A stretch of 64,000 nt of DNA, taken from JABGQS01 sp963666505. Its GTDB lineage: Bacteria; Bacillota; Clostridia; Christensenellales; SZUA-584. How positions within the stretch are numbered: position 1 is the first letter of the stretch; the number at the start of each line of letters is the position of its first letter. The notes beneath the pieces are model-generated. The model was not told the origin of the DNA. It saw only the letters and a list, made by a program, of their open reading frames with translations, and did no database searches. Of the stretch, positions 52,327 to 60,819 are shown piece by piece. The position numbers were made by a program, and so were the translations under genes. The stretch is taken from the NCBI GenBank assembly GCA_963666505.2, contig CAXXXL010000001.1:620001-684000 (forward strand), read 5' to 3'.

Positions 52327-52853
52327 TCTTTGCTCTTGAATAAGCTGCTGCCTCTTGGGTCGATCGCCACTATAAGCGGTACTTTGTCAAAATACAGTTC
52401 ACGGATAGCCTCGGCGCCAAGGTCGTCGAAGGCTATTATTTTTGATTGCGTGATACGGGAGGCTATAAGTGCACCTGCTCCACCGACGGCTGCGAAATAG
52501 ACAGCGCCGTTATTCATTATAGCCTGCCTGGTCTTTTCTGAAACAGGCCCTTTGCCGATAACGAAGCAAAGCCCCGTATCATAAAGCTTTGGAGCATAGG
52601 CATTCATTCGTGAAGAAGTTGTGGGCCCGCACGAGTTAATAACACGACCGGGCATATCAGGGCATGGTCCCGCATAGAATATACCGCTGCCGCTGATTTT
52701 AAAAGGAAGAGGCAGCCCGTTTGCCATCATATCAAAAAGCCGTGCGTGAGCAGCGTCTCTTGCTGTATATGCTCTGCCGGAAAGCTCAACGATGTCTCCG
52801 GCTTTAAGGTCTTTTATATCCTGTTTTGAAAAAGGCGAGGTAATCTGTATCAT
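52323..52853 (-). CDS. class I fumarase, beta subunit
   Basis: A 176-aa Fe-S hydro-lyase C-terminal (beta) subunit. It contains LKAGDIVELSGRAYTARDAA, GIFYAGPCPDMPG, SCGPTTSSRMNAYAPKL (substrate-binding), GKGPVSEKTRQAI and AVGGAGALIASRI. With the alpha subunit encoded 9 bp upstream it forms an oxygen-sensitive [4Fe-4S] enzyme converting fumarate to malate (or, in relatives, tartrate to oxaloacetate). Length and pairing are standard for anaerobic Clostridia. Fumarase is the most likely activity. Confidence 0.92.
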   Translation of the reverse strand: MIQITSPFSKQDIKDLKAGDIVELSGRAYTARDAAHARLFDMMANGLPLPFKISGSGIFYAGPCPDMPGRVINSCGPTTSSRMNAYAPKLYDTGLCFVIGKGPVSEKTRQAIMNNGAVYFAAVGGAGALIASRITQSKIIAFDDLGAEAIRELYFDKVPLIVAIDPRGSSLFKSKD

Positions 52854-52862
52854 AAATGCTCC

Positions 52863-53699
52863 TTATATAACTGCATATGCGTGTCTTGACGCGTGGCATT
52901 GGAAGTTGACTGCCACCGGAAGGCCAGCAATGTGCGTTGGGTATTTTGCAATATGAACATCAAGGCAGTAATTAGGACCGCCGAAACCGAGAGCGCCAAT
53001 GCCGAGCGCATTTATACTATCTTTAAGCTCCATCTCAAGAGCGGCTAGCTCAGCGTCTTCGCTTCTGATGCCGATTTCCCTCAGGAGCTCTTTCTTAGCA
53101 ATAAGAGCGCACTTCTCAAAGGTGCCGCCTATGCCTATTCCAAGTATAACTGGAGGGCAGGGGCTCCCGCCAGCTTTTATAACGCTGTCGAGCACAAACT
53201 GTTTTATTCCGTCAATACCGTCGCTTGGGTTTAGCATAATAAGACGGCTCATGTTTTCGCTGCCAAAGCCTTTGGGAGCAGCATATATTTTAAGCAGCTC
53301 TCCCGGTACGATGTCGTAATGTATCACTGCAGGAGTGTTGTCCTGTGTGTTTTGTCTCGTTATAGGGTCTAGCACTGATTTGCGGAAAAAGCCTTCTCTG
53401 TATGCCTGATGGACACCTTTGTTTATTGCCTCAGTCAAGCCGCCCTCGATGAAGACCTGCTGACCTATCTCTACAAAGACGACTGCCATGCCAGTATCCT
53501 GGCAATACGGCATGCCTGTTTCATCAGAGATTTCTGCGTTCTTTACAAGCTGATGCAGAGCCTCTTTGGCTATTGGTGTGGGCTCGATTTCATACGCTTC
53601 TTTTACGGCGCGAAGTGCGTCTTTCCCGGGCATCCTTGCTGCACGAAGGAAGAGCATCCGTACGATCTCCGTAACTTCACTGCTTTTTATAATGCGCAT
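52863..53699 (-). CDS. class I fumarase, alpha subunit
   Basis: A 278-aa Fe-S hydro-lyase N-terminal (alpha) subunit. Cluster-ligand cysteines are in MPYCQDTGMAV, GGSPCPPVILGIGIGGTFEK and GFGGPNYCLDVHI. RQNTQDNTPAVIHYDIVPG and APKGFGSENMSRL are also diagnostic. AGGAT and a good promoter lie just upstream. Operon order alpha then beta. Same enzyme as the following entry upstream in this list. Confidence 0.93.
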   Translation of the reverse strand: MRIIKSSEVTEIVRMLFLRAARMPGKDALRAVKEAYEIEPTPIAKEALHQLVKNAEISDETGMPYCQDTGMAVVFVEIGQQVFIEGGLTEAINKGVHQAYREGFFRKSVLDPITRQNTQDNTPAVIHYDIVPGELLKIYAAPKGFGSENMSRLIMLNPSDGIDGIKQFVLDSVIKAGGSPCPPVILGIGIGGTFEKCALIAKKELLREIGIRSEDAELAALEMELKDSINALGIGALGFGGPNYCLDVHIAKYPTHIAGLPVAVNFQCHASRHAYAVI

Positions 53700-53728
53700 A
53701 ATTTTATCCTTTTTCTATTTATAGATTT

Positions 53729-53757
53729 ATTATAATCCAAACAAAGGTCTCGTGCAA
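53729..53757 (-). promoter_or_regulatory. promoter of the fumarase operon
   Basis: On the minus strand TTGCAC (53757-53752), 17-bp spacer, TATAAT (53734-53729), about 30 nt before the ATG at 53699. Close to the vegetative consensus. Confidence 0.65.
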
Positions 53758-53954
53758 CGAGTTAAACTAACACAGTTCTAAATTAATATAGAAAAGTCAG
53801 CAGACAGCCCTAAATATAGAGCGGCTTTTATATGCGATAAAAAAATCGCATTAAGACTAAATCTTGTCTTGTAATTATATTTGTCATAGTGTATAATAAC
53901 CTTCGCTGATTTGTTTTCCGGGGCTGTTTACCGGACAGACAATACGGGCGCTAT
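53758..53954 (+). other. intergenic DNA before the tRNA-Leu pair
   Basis: No gene is seen. It lies between the divergent fumarase promoter and the tRNA genes and must contain the tRNA promoter; TTGTCATAGTGTATAATAAC near 53881 offers a TATAAT-like -10. Confidence 0.4.
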
Positions 53955-54041
53955 GCGGGCGTGCTGGAATTGGCAGACAGGCACGGTTGAGGGCCGTGTG
54001 TTGGAAACGACGTGTGGGTTCAAGTCCCACTGCCCGCACCA
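53955..54041 (+). tRNA. tRNA-Leu(GAG)
   Basis: 87 nt with a long variable arm. Acceptor GCGGGCG/TGCCCGC, anticodon stem CACGG/CCGTG with loop TTGAGGG (anticodon GAG), T-loop TTCAAGT, encoded CCA. Confidence 0.95.
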
Positions 54042-54152
54042 GATAAAACTAGAAAAAAGGTGTGTACGTTCAAAGTTTTTTTTCAGATAAAAACAAAGGA
54101 CTTGAACCTGTAAGAATGGTTTATCTATTAGAATAACATTACTATACGTTTT

Positions 54153-54239
54153 GCGGATGTGGCGGAATTGGCAGACGCGCTAGGTTCAGGACCTAGTGGT
54201 GGCAACATCGTGGGGGTTCAAGTCCCTTCATCCGCACCA
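54153..54239 (+). tRNA. tRNA-Leu(CAG)
   Basis: 87 nt with a long variable arm. Acceptor GCGGATG/CATCCGC, anticodon stem CTAGG/CCTAG with loop TTCAGGA (anticodon CAG), T-loop TTCAAGT, encoded CCA. Its 3' end is part of a long palindrome with downstream DNA. Confidence 0.95.
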
Positions 54240-54274
54240 AAAGAACAGCTCACCTTCAGGTGAGCTGTTCTTTT
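54239..54274 (+). terminator. terminator of tRNA-Leu(CAG)
   Basis: AAAAGAACAGCTCACC (54239-54254), loop TTCA, GGTGAGCTGTTCTTTT (54259-54274): a perfect 16-bp stem with a terminal T run, starting at the last base of the tRNA. Confidence 0.85.
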
Positions 54275-54928
54275 GGTTGGAGCGGAGAAGGGACTTGAAC
54301 CGGAGTATGCCGCCGCCAGTGGCGGAGCAAGGCATACGAAGAGGCGTGATAGTCCAGCACATAAAACAATTGAGCAGAAAATTGAATGTATAATAAAAAA
54401 TATGTGCTGGACGGAGCAAGTCCAGAAAAAATAAGAGGCGGCAAATAACAGGTGAAGAAGGTGAGCTGTTCTTTTGGTTGGAGCGGAGAAGGGACTTGAA
54501 CCGGAGTATGCCGCCGCCAGTGGCGGAGCAAGGCATACGAAGAGGCGTGATAGTCCAGCACATAAAACAATTGAGCAGAAAATTGAATGTATAATAAAAA
54601 ATATGTGCTGGACGGAGCAAGTCCAGAAAAAATAAGAGGCGGCAAATAACAGGTGAAGAAGGTGAGCTGTTCTTTTGGTTGGAGCGGAGAAGGGACTTGA
54701 ACCGGAGTATGCCGCCGCCAGTGGCGGAGCAAGGCATACGAAGAGGCGTGATAGTCCAGCACATAAAACAATTGAGCAGAAAATTGAATGTATAATAAAA
54801 AATATGTGCTGGACGGAGCAAGTCCAGAAAAAATAAGAGGCGGCAAATAACAGGTGAAGAAGGTGAGCTGTTCTTTTGGTTGGAGCGGAGAAGGGACTTG
54901 AACCGGAGTATGCCGCCGCCAGTGGCGG
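54275..54928 (+). repeat. 201-bp tandem repeat containing an inverted tRNA-Leu 3' end
   Basis: Units start (GGTTGGAGCGGAGAAG) at 54275, 54476, 54677 and 54878; the last is partial. The period is 201 bp and copies are almost exact. Each unit contains, inverted, TGGAGCGGAGAAGGGACTTG then AACC, which is the 3' end of tRNA-Leu(CAG) with one deletion and one substitution; then GTATGCC...GGCATAC around CCGCC/GGCGG; then GTCCAGCACATA...TATGTGCTGGAC (12-bp stem, ~35-nt loop); then part of the tRNA terminator arm. Because 201 is divisible by three, long open frames appear on the minus strand in three frames; they have no start context and I do not regard them as genes. Confidence 0.9.
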
Positions 54929-55051
54929 ATGTAAGTCTTTCTTTATTATGGGAATGTGGTAATATAGTTTCATAGATCATATAAATAATAAATTCAGTAA
55001 AAATTCTCATGTTTTTTTATTTTGTAGAGTTTTAGAAAGAGATACTTATTT

Positions 55052-55519
55052 ATGAAATTCAGGCAAGCGGACGAAAAAGATATTTCTCAGCTAATTGATA
55101 TTCGGCTGGCGTATTTGTCGGAAGACTATAATGAACTTACATTAAAACAAACTTCCGCAATCTCAGCACAACTGCCGGGCTACTTCAAAGACCATTTAAA
55201 TAACGATTTATTTGTGTATGTCTGTGAGGATAATGAATTGGTTATATCGACGGTATTCTTATTAATTATGAAATACCCCGCGAATCCAAGTTTTATGAAT
55301 GGAACGACAGGTATGATAATGAATGTATATACATTACCAAAGTATCGTAAACGTGGCATTGCAGGGAAATTGATGAAAAGGGCGATGAACTATGCAAAGG
55401 ATATGGGATTATCTTATTTGGAATTGAAAGCAACAGAGGCTGGCTCAGCATTATATAATAAGCTTGGGTTTGTTCCAGTTAAATCAAAATATGTTTCAAT
55501 GAAATATCTGATTGACTGA
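55052..55519 (+). CDS. GNAT-family N-acetyltransferase
   Basis: 155 aa, GNAT fold: FRQADEKDISQLIDIRLAYL start, MIMNVYTLPKYRKRGIAGKL with the acetyl-CoA-binding R/QxxGxG/A loop (RKRGIAGKL), MGLSYLELKATEAGSALYNK and LGFVP. Substrate unknown. Such small GNATs often acetylate amino acids or antibiotics. Alone; 120 bp after the repeat array. Confidence 0.9.
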   Translation: MKFRQADEKDISQLIDIRLAYLSEDYNELTLKQTSAISAQLPGYFKDHLNNDLFVYVCEDNELVISTVFLLIMKYPANPSFMNGTTGMIMNVYTLPKYRKRGIAGKLMKRAMNYAKDMGLSYLELKATEAGSALYNKLGFVPVKSKYVSMKYLID

Positions 55520-55576
55520 GTTTGCTTTTACTTTGTAATATGACAAAATAAGATACGATTTTTTTACAGTATCATA

Positions 55577-55839
55577 CCGAAACATTCATTGGAGACGGCA
55601 AGCAGATTACTTTTCGAACTTCCTTTTGGCATATTGGCAGCAGTATTTCTGCTGATATCAGCTGCAGCACATGCATTGATTTCAATTCCAAATAAAAAGG
55701 CAGGCAAATGGAAAGACTATCTATATGGAGAGAGGACTTACATAGTTTAAGTCTTGTTGTCAAATCGCGGCTTGCATGGCTGGTGCTCTTTGGCGCTATA
55801 ATGTTTATTTATGGTAATAGAAGTTTCAGCATGTTATAA
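55577..55839 (+). pseudogene. probable heliorhodopsin remnant (helix 2 joined to helix 7)
   Basis: One frame reads RLLFELPFGILAAVFLLISA, AAHALISIPNKKAGKWKDYL, then YGERTYIV and a stop at 55748. A one-base shift continues as SLVVKSRLAWLVLFGAIMFI to TAA 55837. The first part resembles helix 2 of heliorhodopsins (small-residue helix ending in a conserved His). The second resembles helix 7 (ExxYxxLSxxxKSxLAW, Lys being the retinal-binding residue). Helices 3-6 are missing and no start was found. The call is pattern recognition only; an unrelated membrane protein relic is possible. Confidence 0.45.
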
Positions 55840-55886
55840 TCCACTAGGGGAAATATTGGCGACAAACTGCATCAGGAGGCATAATA

Positions 55887-56551
55887 GTGATACAAATTGA
55901 TACATGGATGACTGAACTAACTGATAAATTAAAAGCTCTATATGAAGACAGGCTAATGTTTATCGGGCTTCAAGGAAGCTATCGAAGAGGGGAGCAGCAT
56001 AACGAAAGCGATATCGATGCCGTGGTCATACTTGATACGCTGTCTTTCGATGATCTGACCGAATACAGGGAAGCGCTCTTAACGATGCCAGAAAACGATA
56101 AGGCTTGCGGCTTCATATCCGGAAAACAGGAATTGATAAACTGGCCAAAGCATGAGCTGTTTCAGTTTAAACAAGATACCCGTCCATTCTACGGAACTCT
56201 TCATGAATTGCTTCCCGATATTGAAGACAAAGATGTGGCGGACAGCATAGAAATAAGCGCGCCGGGTATTTACCATTTATGCGGGCACACAGCAGTTCGC
56301 GAGCCCTCAAATATTGATGTCATAAAAAGTATGTATAAAGGTGCATTTTTCATATTGCAGGCGCTGCATTATTTGCGCAGCGGCGACTATATCAGTAAAA
56401 AAAAGAACTGTCAGAAAAGCTGCATGACGATGAACGAGCTATACTTGATGTGAGTATGTACTTGAATAAACACGGCGAAAAAATAAAAACAGAGCCAGAT
56501 GTCTATTTAGATTTGCTGCTGCGATGGTCAACGTCGATATTGAATGCTTGA
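55887..56551 (+). pseudogene. nucleotidyltransferase with homopolymer frameshift
   Basis: GTG 55887 (AGGAGG upstream) starts an NTP_transf_2-type protein with LQGSYRRGEQHNESDIDAVV, the GSxxxG...SDIDxxV active-site motif. A run of eight A near 56396-56403 shifts the frame. As read it stops at 56453 (188 aa), but one base less or more gives KELSEKLHDDERAILDVSMY and runs to TGA 56549, making a ~221-aa protein of normal length. Either a true frameshift, a sequencing error in the A run, or phase variation. No HEPN partner is adjacent, so an antitoxin role is not supported. Confidence 0.75.
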
Positions 56552-56687
56552 TAAAAAGAATGGATAGCAAAAAGGCTGCTGAAATTGTATTTTTATATGA
56601 ATTAGAATGTATATCTATAAAAACGCTTGACTGTAAACCGGCTGTATAGTTTATGATTAAACCAGCAAAGCGAAAGGGAAAACATTA

Positions 56688-58223
56688 ATGACGATAAAAG
56701 ATATTGAAACTAGGAGCGGGATGCAGCGCTCAAACATAAGGTACTACGAGCATGAGGGTCTTATCGAGCCTAAACGTATGAGCAACGGATACAGGGATTA
56801 TTCTGAGTGCGATTTACAGATACTTATGCGCATAAAGCTGCTTAGAGGCCTTCACGTGTCCATCGACGAGATCAAAGCATTAAAGGACGAGAGCAGCAAT
56901 TTGGAGGACATACTCGCTAAACAGATGAAAGTCCTCGAGACGCAAATTGACGACTCTTCATATGCAAAAAATATTTGCCGCACGATAAAAGAAGAAAGCG
57001 TCACCTTTACAAACCTTAATGCAGAAAAATATCTTAATGATATCTACGAAGCGCAAGGAGCTGAAAAAAGCTCCTATTTTTCGGTAGAGGGAGACGAGCT
57101 TGCGCAGGTATACAGTCCGTGGAGAAGGTTCTTCGCCAGATCTTTGGATATGTTCATATACAGTTTGGTTTGGTTGTCAGTTCTCGCGCTATTGTTTCAT
57201 ACAAATTTAATGACAAGAAGCATCTGGGGAAACATTCTTGACATTATTGTAATGCTCGTTTTGATGTTGTTCATAGAACCGCTGCTGCTTCGTGTGTTTG
57301 GCACAACCGCTGGCAAAGCGGTCTTCGGACTGAAGATAAGATCCGCAGATGGAAGTATCCTTTCATACGATGAGGGCATACAGAGAACTTGGGGTGTAAT
57401 AAGATACGGTATTGGGTTCGGTATTCCTTTTTACAACCTATACAGGATGTGGAAGAGTTATAAAGCATGTAGCGACAAAGAAACTCTGCCGTGGGATGAA
57501 GAAGTATCATATACTCTCAAAGATACGAAAGCATTCCGTGTCGTAGTATATGTTTTTGCGTATACAGCAGCTATAGCTGTTTTGGTATTAGTAATAGCAG
57601 CGCAGTATATTGCGCCCAACCGTGGCAGCCTGACAGTGTCTGAATTTGTAGAGAACCATAACTACTATGCAAAACTTATGGGTTATGATTTTGGCAATGA
57701 ATATCTTGATGCCGACGGGAGCTGGAAAGAAAATGATTATGATGATTCTTATATTATTATAACTACATATGAAGATAAACCGGAATATTTATTTGATATT
57801 GAAGACGGCAAAATAACAAGCGTTTCGTTTACAGTTGAAGAAACAGACAACATTGAGTGGGTAAGCTCATACGATTCATATATGACGCTCGTTTCACTTG
57901 CCTTTACAAGCGCACAGCCAGAGGTCGGCCTGTTTTCAAAAATACCAAAACAGATCACTGATGAAATATACAGCAAATCATTTAAGGACTATAGTTTTAT
58001 AAAAGCCGGTGTTACAACCGAATGCGATATTGAATATTCAGGGTATATTGACGCTTCTAACTATCTTCTTCCGGACGAGAATGAAAGCGAGAACTATTTA
58101 AAACTTACCTTTACAGTCAGTAAATGGAACACTATTGCAAACAGTAAAAAAAACATCGTGTTTTTCAATACAAAACATAAGTCTTATGCAGGTGCTTTAT
58201 ATCCAACTAACTTTTGTATGTAA
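56688..58223 (+). CDS. MerR-type regulator fused to an RDD membrane domain
   Basis: A 511-aa protein. N-terminal MerR DNA-binding domain (~residues 1-75; TIKDIETRSGMQRSNIRYYE, HEGLIEPKRMSNGYRDYSEC) plus dimerization helix (~75-100). Then an RDD domain (~140-270) starting PWRRFFARSLDMFIYSLVWL, with EPLLLRVFGTTAGKAVFGLK. A further TM helix lies at ~285-305, and a ~200-aa extracytoplasmic C-terminus without recognised motifs (beta-rich, aromatic and acidic) follows. The architecture implies a membrane-held one-component regulator that could sense an envelope signal. Neighbours are not obviously targets. Confidence 0.88.
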   Translation: MTIKDIETRSGMQRSNIRYYEHEGLIEPKRMSNGYRDYSECDLQILMRIKLLRGLHVSIDEIKALKDESSNLEDILAKQMKVLETQIDDSSYAKNICRTIKEESVTFTNLNAEKYLNDIYEAQGAEKSSYFSVEGDELAQVYSPWRRFFARSLDMFIYSLVWLSVLALLFHTNLMTRSIWGNILDIIVMLVLMLFIEPLLLRVFGTTAGKAVFGLKIRSADGSILSYDEGIQRTWGVIRYGIGFGIPFYNLYRMWKSYKACSDKETLPWDEEVSYTLKDTKAFRVVVYVFAYTAAIAVLVLVIAAQYIAPNRGSLTVSEFVENHNYYAKLMGYDFGNEYLDADGSWKENDYDDSYIIITTYEDKPEYLFDIEDGKITSVSFTVEETDNIEWVSSYDSYMTLVSLAFTSAQPEVGLFSKIPKQITDEIYSKSFKDYSFIKAGVTTECDIEYSGYIDASNYLLPDENESENYLKLTFTVSKWNTIANSKKNIVFFNTKHKSYAGALYPTNFCM

Positions 58224-58269
58224 TTGAAAAGGTTTATCAAATATATTCATTTTTAGGAGCGGCGGTCAA

Positions 58270-58713
58270 ATGAACTATAGAAAGGCGGGGAAAGAGGATA
58301 TCACGCAGTTATCGAAGCTTCGAAAGAAACAGCTTATCGATGAAGGCTCTTTGGCTTCAAGAGATATCAGCGGTGAACTGAAATATTATTTTGATTCGGC
58401 TCTAGAAGGCGGAACTCTTATCTGCTGGGTTGCAGAAGAAAAGGGTGAAATCGTTGCAACGGGAGGGTTGTGCTTCTTCCAGCTTCCGCCGACGTTCACT
58501 AACCCTGCAGGGCACATTTCATACATCACGAACATGTACACAAAGCCGGAATACCGGCGAAAAGGCATAGCTTCAAAACTGCTGGAGCTAGTGACGGATG
58601 AAGCTGCACAGAGAAACAACAAGGTGCTGCTGCACGCTTCAAATATGGGAAGATCATTATACATAAAAACTGGGTTTAAAGATGCGGAAGGTTTTATGTC
58701 GCTGACGCTGTAA
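58270..58713 (+). CDS. GNAT-family N-acetyltransferase
   Basis: 147 aa. YRKAGKEDITQLSKLRKKQL start, ISYITNMYTKPEYRRKGIAS with the acetyl-CoA loop RRKGIASKL, LLHASNMGRSLYIKTGF near the end. GGAGCGG upstream. It follows the MerR-RDD gene by 46 bp on the same strand and could be co-transcribed. Not closely similar to the GNAT at 55052. Confidence 0.9.
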   Translation: MNYRKAGKEDITQLSKLRKKQLIDEGSLASRDISGELKYYFDSALEGGTLICWVAEEKGEIVATGGLCFFQLPPTFTNPAGHISYITNMYTKPEYRRKGIASKLLELVTDEAAQRNNKVLLHASNMGRSLYIKTGFKDAEGFMSLTL

Positions 58714-58799
58714 GATGGTCCTTGGCAGTATGGTGCTTATGAGAACCCGCTATAGTTCGCTTTGCCTTGACAAAACCCCGTAAATTATATAAAATTCTT

Positions 58800-58972
58800 T
58801 TAGTCCATGGGGGAGTAGTTGGCGCATTATAGCGCTGCAAGTCAACATACTGGCTATATAGCGGCCTGGCTTGCATTAAATAACGAGACTCGTGTACGGC
58901 TGTTGCTGTACCGAAGCTCTCGAATAGAGTTGTGATTAGGTGCTGCACGGGCGCTTAATTTTTTTTATGAGG
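58800..58972 (+). ncRNA. yybP-ykoY manganese riboswitch
   Basis: The leader of mntP carries the conserved riboswitch elements in order: GGGGGAGTAG (58809-58818), GTCAACA (58841-58847), ACGAGAC (58883-58889) and TACCGAAGC. GGTGC...GCGCTTAATTTTTTTT (58939-58968) makes a plausible terminator for the Mn-free state. Mn(II) binding is expected to allow transcription or translation of the exporter downstream. Confidence 0.85.
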
Positions 58973-58980
58973 TGGAATGA

Positions 58981-59550
58981 ATGGGGTTTGTAGAGCTTGT
59001 CCTGATAGCCGTCAGTCTTGCGATGGATGCCTTTGCGGTGTCTCTTTGCAAGGGGCTGAGCATGAGCAGGCTAAAACTAAAGAATGCTGCTGTTATAGCT
59101 CTTTTTTTCGGCGGTTTCCAGGCGCTAATGCCACTTGTCGGCTGGCTGCTTGGCAAACAGTTCGAGAGCTATATAGTAAGCTTCGACCATTGGATAGCGT
59201 TTGGGCTGCTTGTACTAATCGGCGGCAAGATGATATACGAAGTTTTAAAAAAAGACACATGCCCTGCTAAAAGTGCAGATGTTCTTGATATAAAAGAGCT
59301 TCTTGTGCTCTCTGTTGCAACAAGTATCGACGCACTGGCAGTTGGAATAACGTTTGCTTTTCTTCAAACTTCGATAGCTCCCGCAGTTGCGCTGATCGGC
59401 GTAATTACTTTTATAATTTCTTTCGGCGGCGTCATTATAGGCCACAAGTTCGGAGCAAGGTTCAAATCTAAAGCAGAGCTTGCCGGAGGTATAGTGCTGA
59501 TACTGATAGGTACACGGATACTCCTGCAGCACCTTGGCGTGTGGGCTTAA
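58981..59550 (+). CDS. mntP: manganese efflux pump MntP
   Basis: 189-aa, six-helix MntP (UPF0059) protein: ELVLIAVSLAMDAFAVSLCK with the conserved Asp, LFFGGFQALMPLVGW, and the repeated half VATSIDALAVGITFAFLQ. It exports Mn(II). Regulated by the riboswitch immediately upstream. GAGGTGG precedes the ATG. Its 3' end overlaps the convergent thpR gene by 4 bp. Confidence 0.95.
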   Translation: MGFVELVLIAVSLAMDAFAVSLCKGLSMSRLKLKNAAVIALFFGGFQALMPLVGWLLGKQFESYIVSFDHWIAFGLLVLIGGKMIYEVLKKDTCPAKSADVLDIKELLVLSVATSIDALAVGITFAFLQTSIAPAVALIGVITFIISFGGVIIGHKFGARFKSKAELAGGIVLILIGTRILLQHLGVWA

Positions 59551-60074
59551 TGTTTTGGGTAGTTTTCAAGCTCGGTATAAACAAGCCTGCCGTCTACTCT
59601 GTGTGACAGCATCAGGCTGAATGAGTCAACTCTCGCTGAAAAAGAGTCTCCAAGAAGCCCCAGCTTATCTATCCGAGTCTTCGTTCTCACTCTTCGTGCA
59701 AGCGTGATGTGCGCTTTGAAATTGTTTGGCTGAAGCGAAAATCCAGACTGTTTTATTTTTTCATAAACAATGCTCTGCAGACGGCTCAACTCTTCGTTTT
59801 TATTTATGCCTATCCACCATATATCGCCGCCGCTTCTTTTGAAAAAACCGGTACTGCTAAATTCAAGAGTCATCTTAGGTGCTCTGATTTTCTCCAAAGT
59901 GGCTTTCAATCCGTCGAGTCTGGATTCCTCAACTTCGCCTATAAAAACGAGAGTAAGGTGCATGTTTTCAAGATGAGTGAAGCTGCCGTCTGCACTGGCC
60001 TCTAGGCGGCGCTGTACCTGCTGGATTCTTTTCTTTGTGTTTTTATCAAAGTTTATCGCAACAAATAGACGCAT
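59547..60074 (-). CDS. thpR: RNA 2',3'-cyclic phosphodiesterase
   Basis: 175-aa member of the 2H phosphoesterase superfamily (2'-5' RNA ligase type). Two HxTx motifs: ENMHLTLVFIG (residues ~40) and FKAHITLARRV (~125). RLFVAINFDKNTKKRI start and FSLMLSHRV end are typical. Length standard. Role in RNA metabolism not tied to the neighbours. Confidence 0.92.
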   Translation of the reverse strand: MRLFVAINFDKNTKKRIQQVQRRLEASADGSFTHLENMHLTLVFIGEVEESRLDGLKATLEKIRAPKMTLEFSSTGFFKRSGGDIWWIGINKNEELSRLQSIVYEKIKQSGFSLQPNNFKAHITLARRVRTKTRIDKLGLLGDSFSARVDSFSLMLSHRVDGRLVYTELENYPKH

Positions 60075-60192
60075 AGCAACTCCTTAACAATATATAAGTA
60101 TTATAACACAACTATATTCTAAAAATTCAGATATGCTGATCAAAAATATGGTATAATCTTTTTGAATTTATTTACAAAAATGATACGGGAAT

Positions 60193-60729
60193 ATGGAAAA
60201 AAGAATTTTTGATTACAAAAGAATAGTTATAATCGGAAACGGGGGAAGCGGTAAAAGCTTTTTAACCAGGAGCCTTGCAGATATCTTAGAGTATCCTGTT
60301 CTGCACCTCGATAAAATATTTTGGCTGCCCGGGTGGGAGCACATATCCCGTGAAGAACTTGTAAGACTTCAAAAAGAATTTATTAGCGGCGACAGATGGA
60401 TCATTGACGGCAACTACGCAAGCTCCTTGGACATAAGAATGAAAGCTGCAGATTTGGCCATATATCTTGATGTCAACCGGCTTATATGCACACACGGCGT
60501 AATAAGCAGGCTGAAGAAAAAGAGACCGGATATGCCGGATTATATTGAAAACAAGATAGACGCAAAGTTCGTAAAGTGGATATGGAGATTTAAACGAGAC
60601 GTTGAGCCAGAAATATTCAGAACGCATGAAGAATATAAAAATACGAACTTTCTTATAATTTCGGGCAGAAAAGCGCTTAGACGCTTCATATCAGAGGCAT
60701 ATGCCGATAACAATTCATCGACCGAGTAA
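60193..60729 (+). CDS. P-loop kinase-like protein (FlaR/topology-modulation family)
   Basis: 178 aa. Walker A GNGGSGKSFLTRSL (residues ~14-27), PVLHLDKIFWLPGWE, RWIIDGNYASSLDIRMKAAD, LAIYLDVNR and RHRF-type basic region near WRFKRDV. The family is annotated as adenylate-kinase-like or DNA topology modulation protein FlaR, with no firmly known substrate. No linked partner gene. Confidence 0.85.
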   Translation: MEKRIFDYKRIVIIGNGGSGKSFLTRSLADILEYPVLHLDKIFWLPGWEHISREELVRLQKEFISGDRWIIDGNYASSLDIRMKAADLAIYLDVNRLICTHGVISRLKKKRPDMPDYIENKIDAKFVKWIWRFKRDVEPEIFRTHEEYKNTNFLIISGRKALRRFISEAYADNNSSTE

Positions 60730-60819
60730 TCAAATCAGAAAAGCAGGATTATTCTTTTAGTGTTTATATCAAAATTTAAGCAATAAAAAGATGCATGACA
60801 AATCTTTGACAATAGTAAA

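Noticed and set aside
54275..54928. CRISPR array
   Set aside because: Units are contiguous 201-bp copies without variable spacers, and no cas genes are near.
54218..55010. Long open frames on the minus strand in three frames over the tRNA-Leu repeats
   Set aside because: They exist because the repeat length (201) is a multiple of three; the proteins are internally repeated, have no ribosome binding sites and run through a tRNA end and terminator.
55887..56551. MNT-HEPN toxin-antitoxin pair
   Set aside because: The nucleotidyltransferase motif is present but no HEPN gene is adjacent, and the gene is frameshifted.
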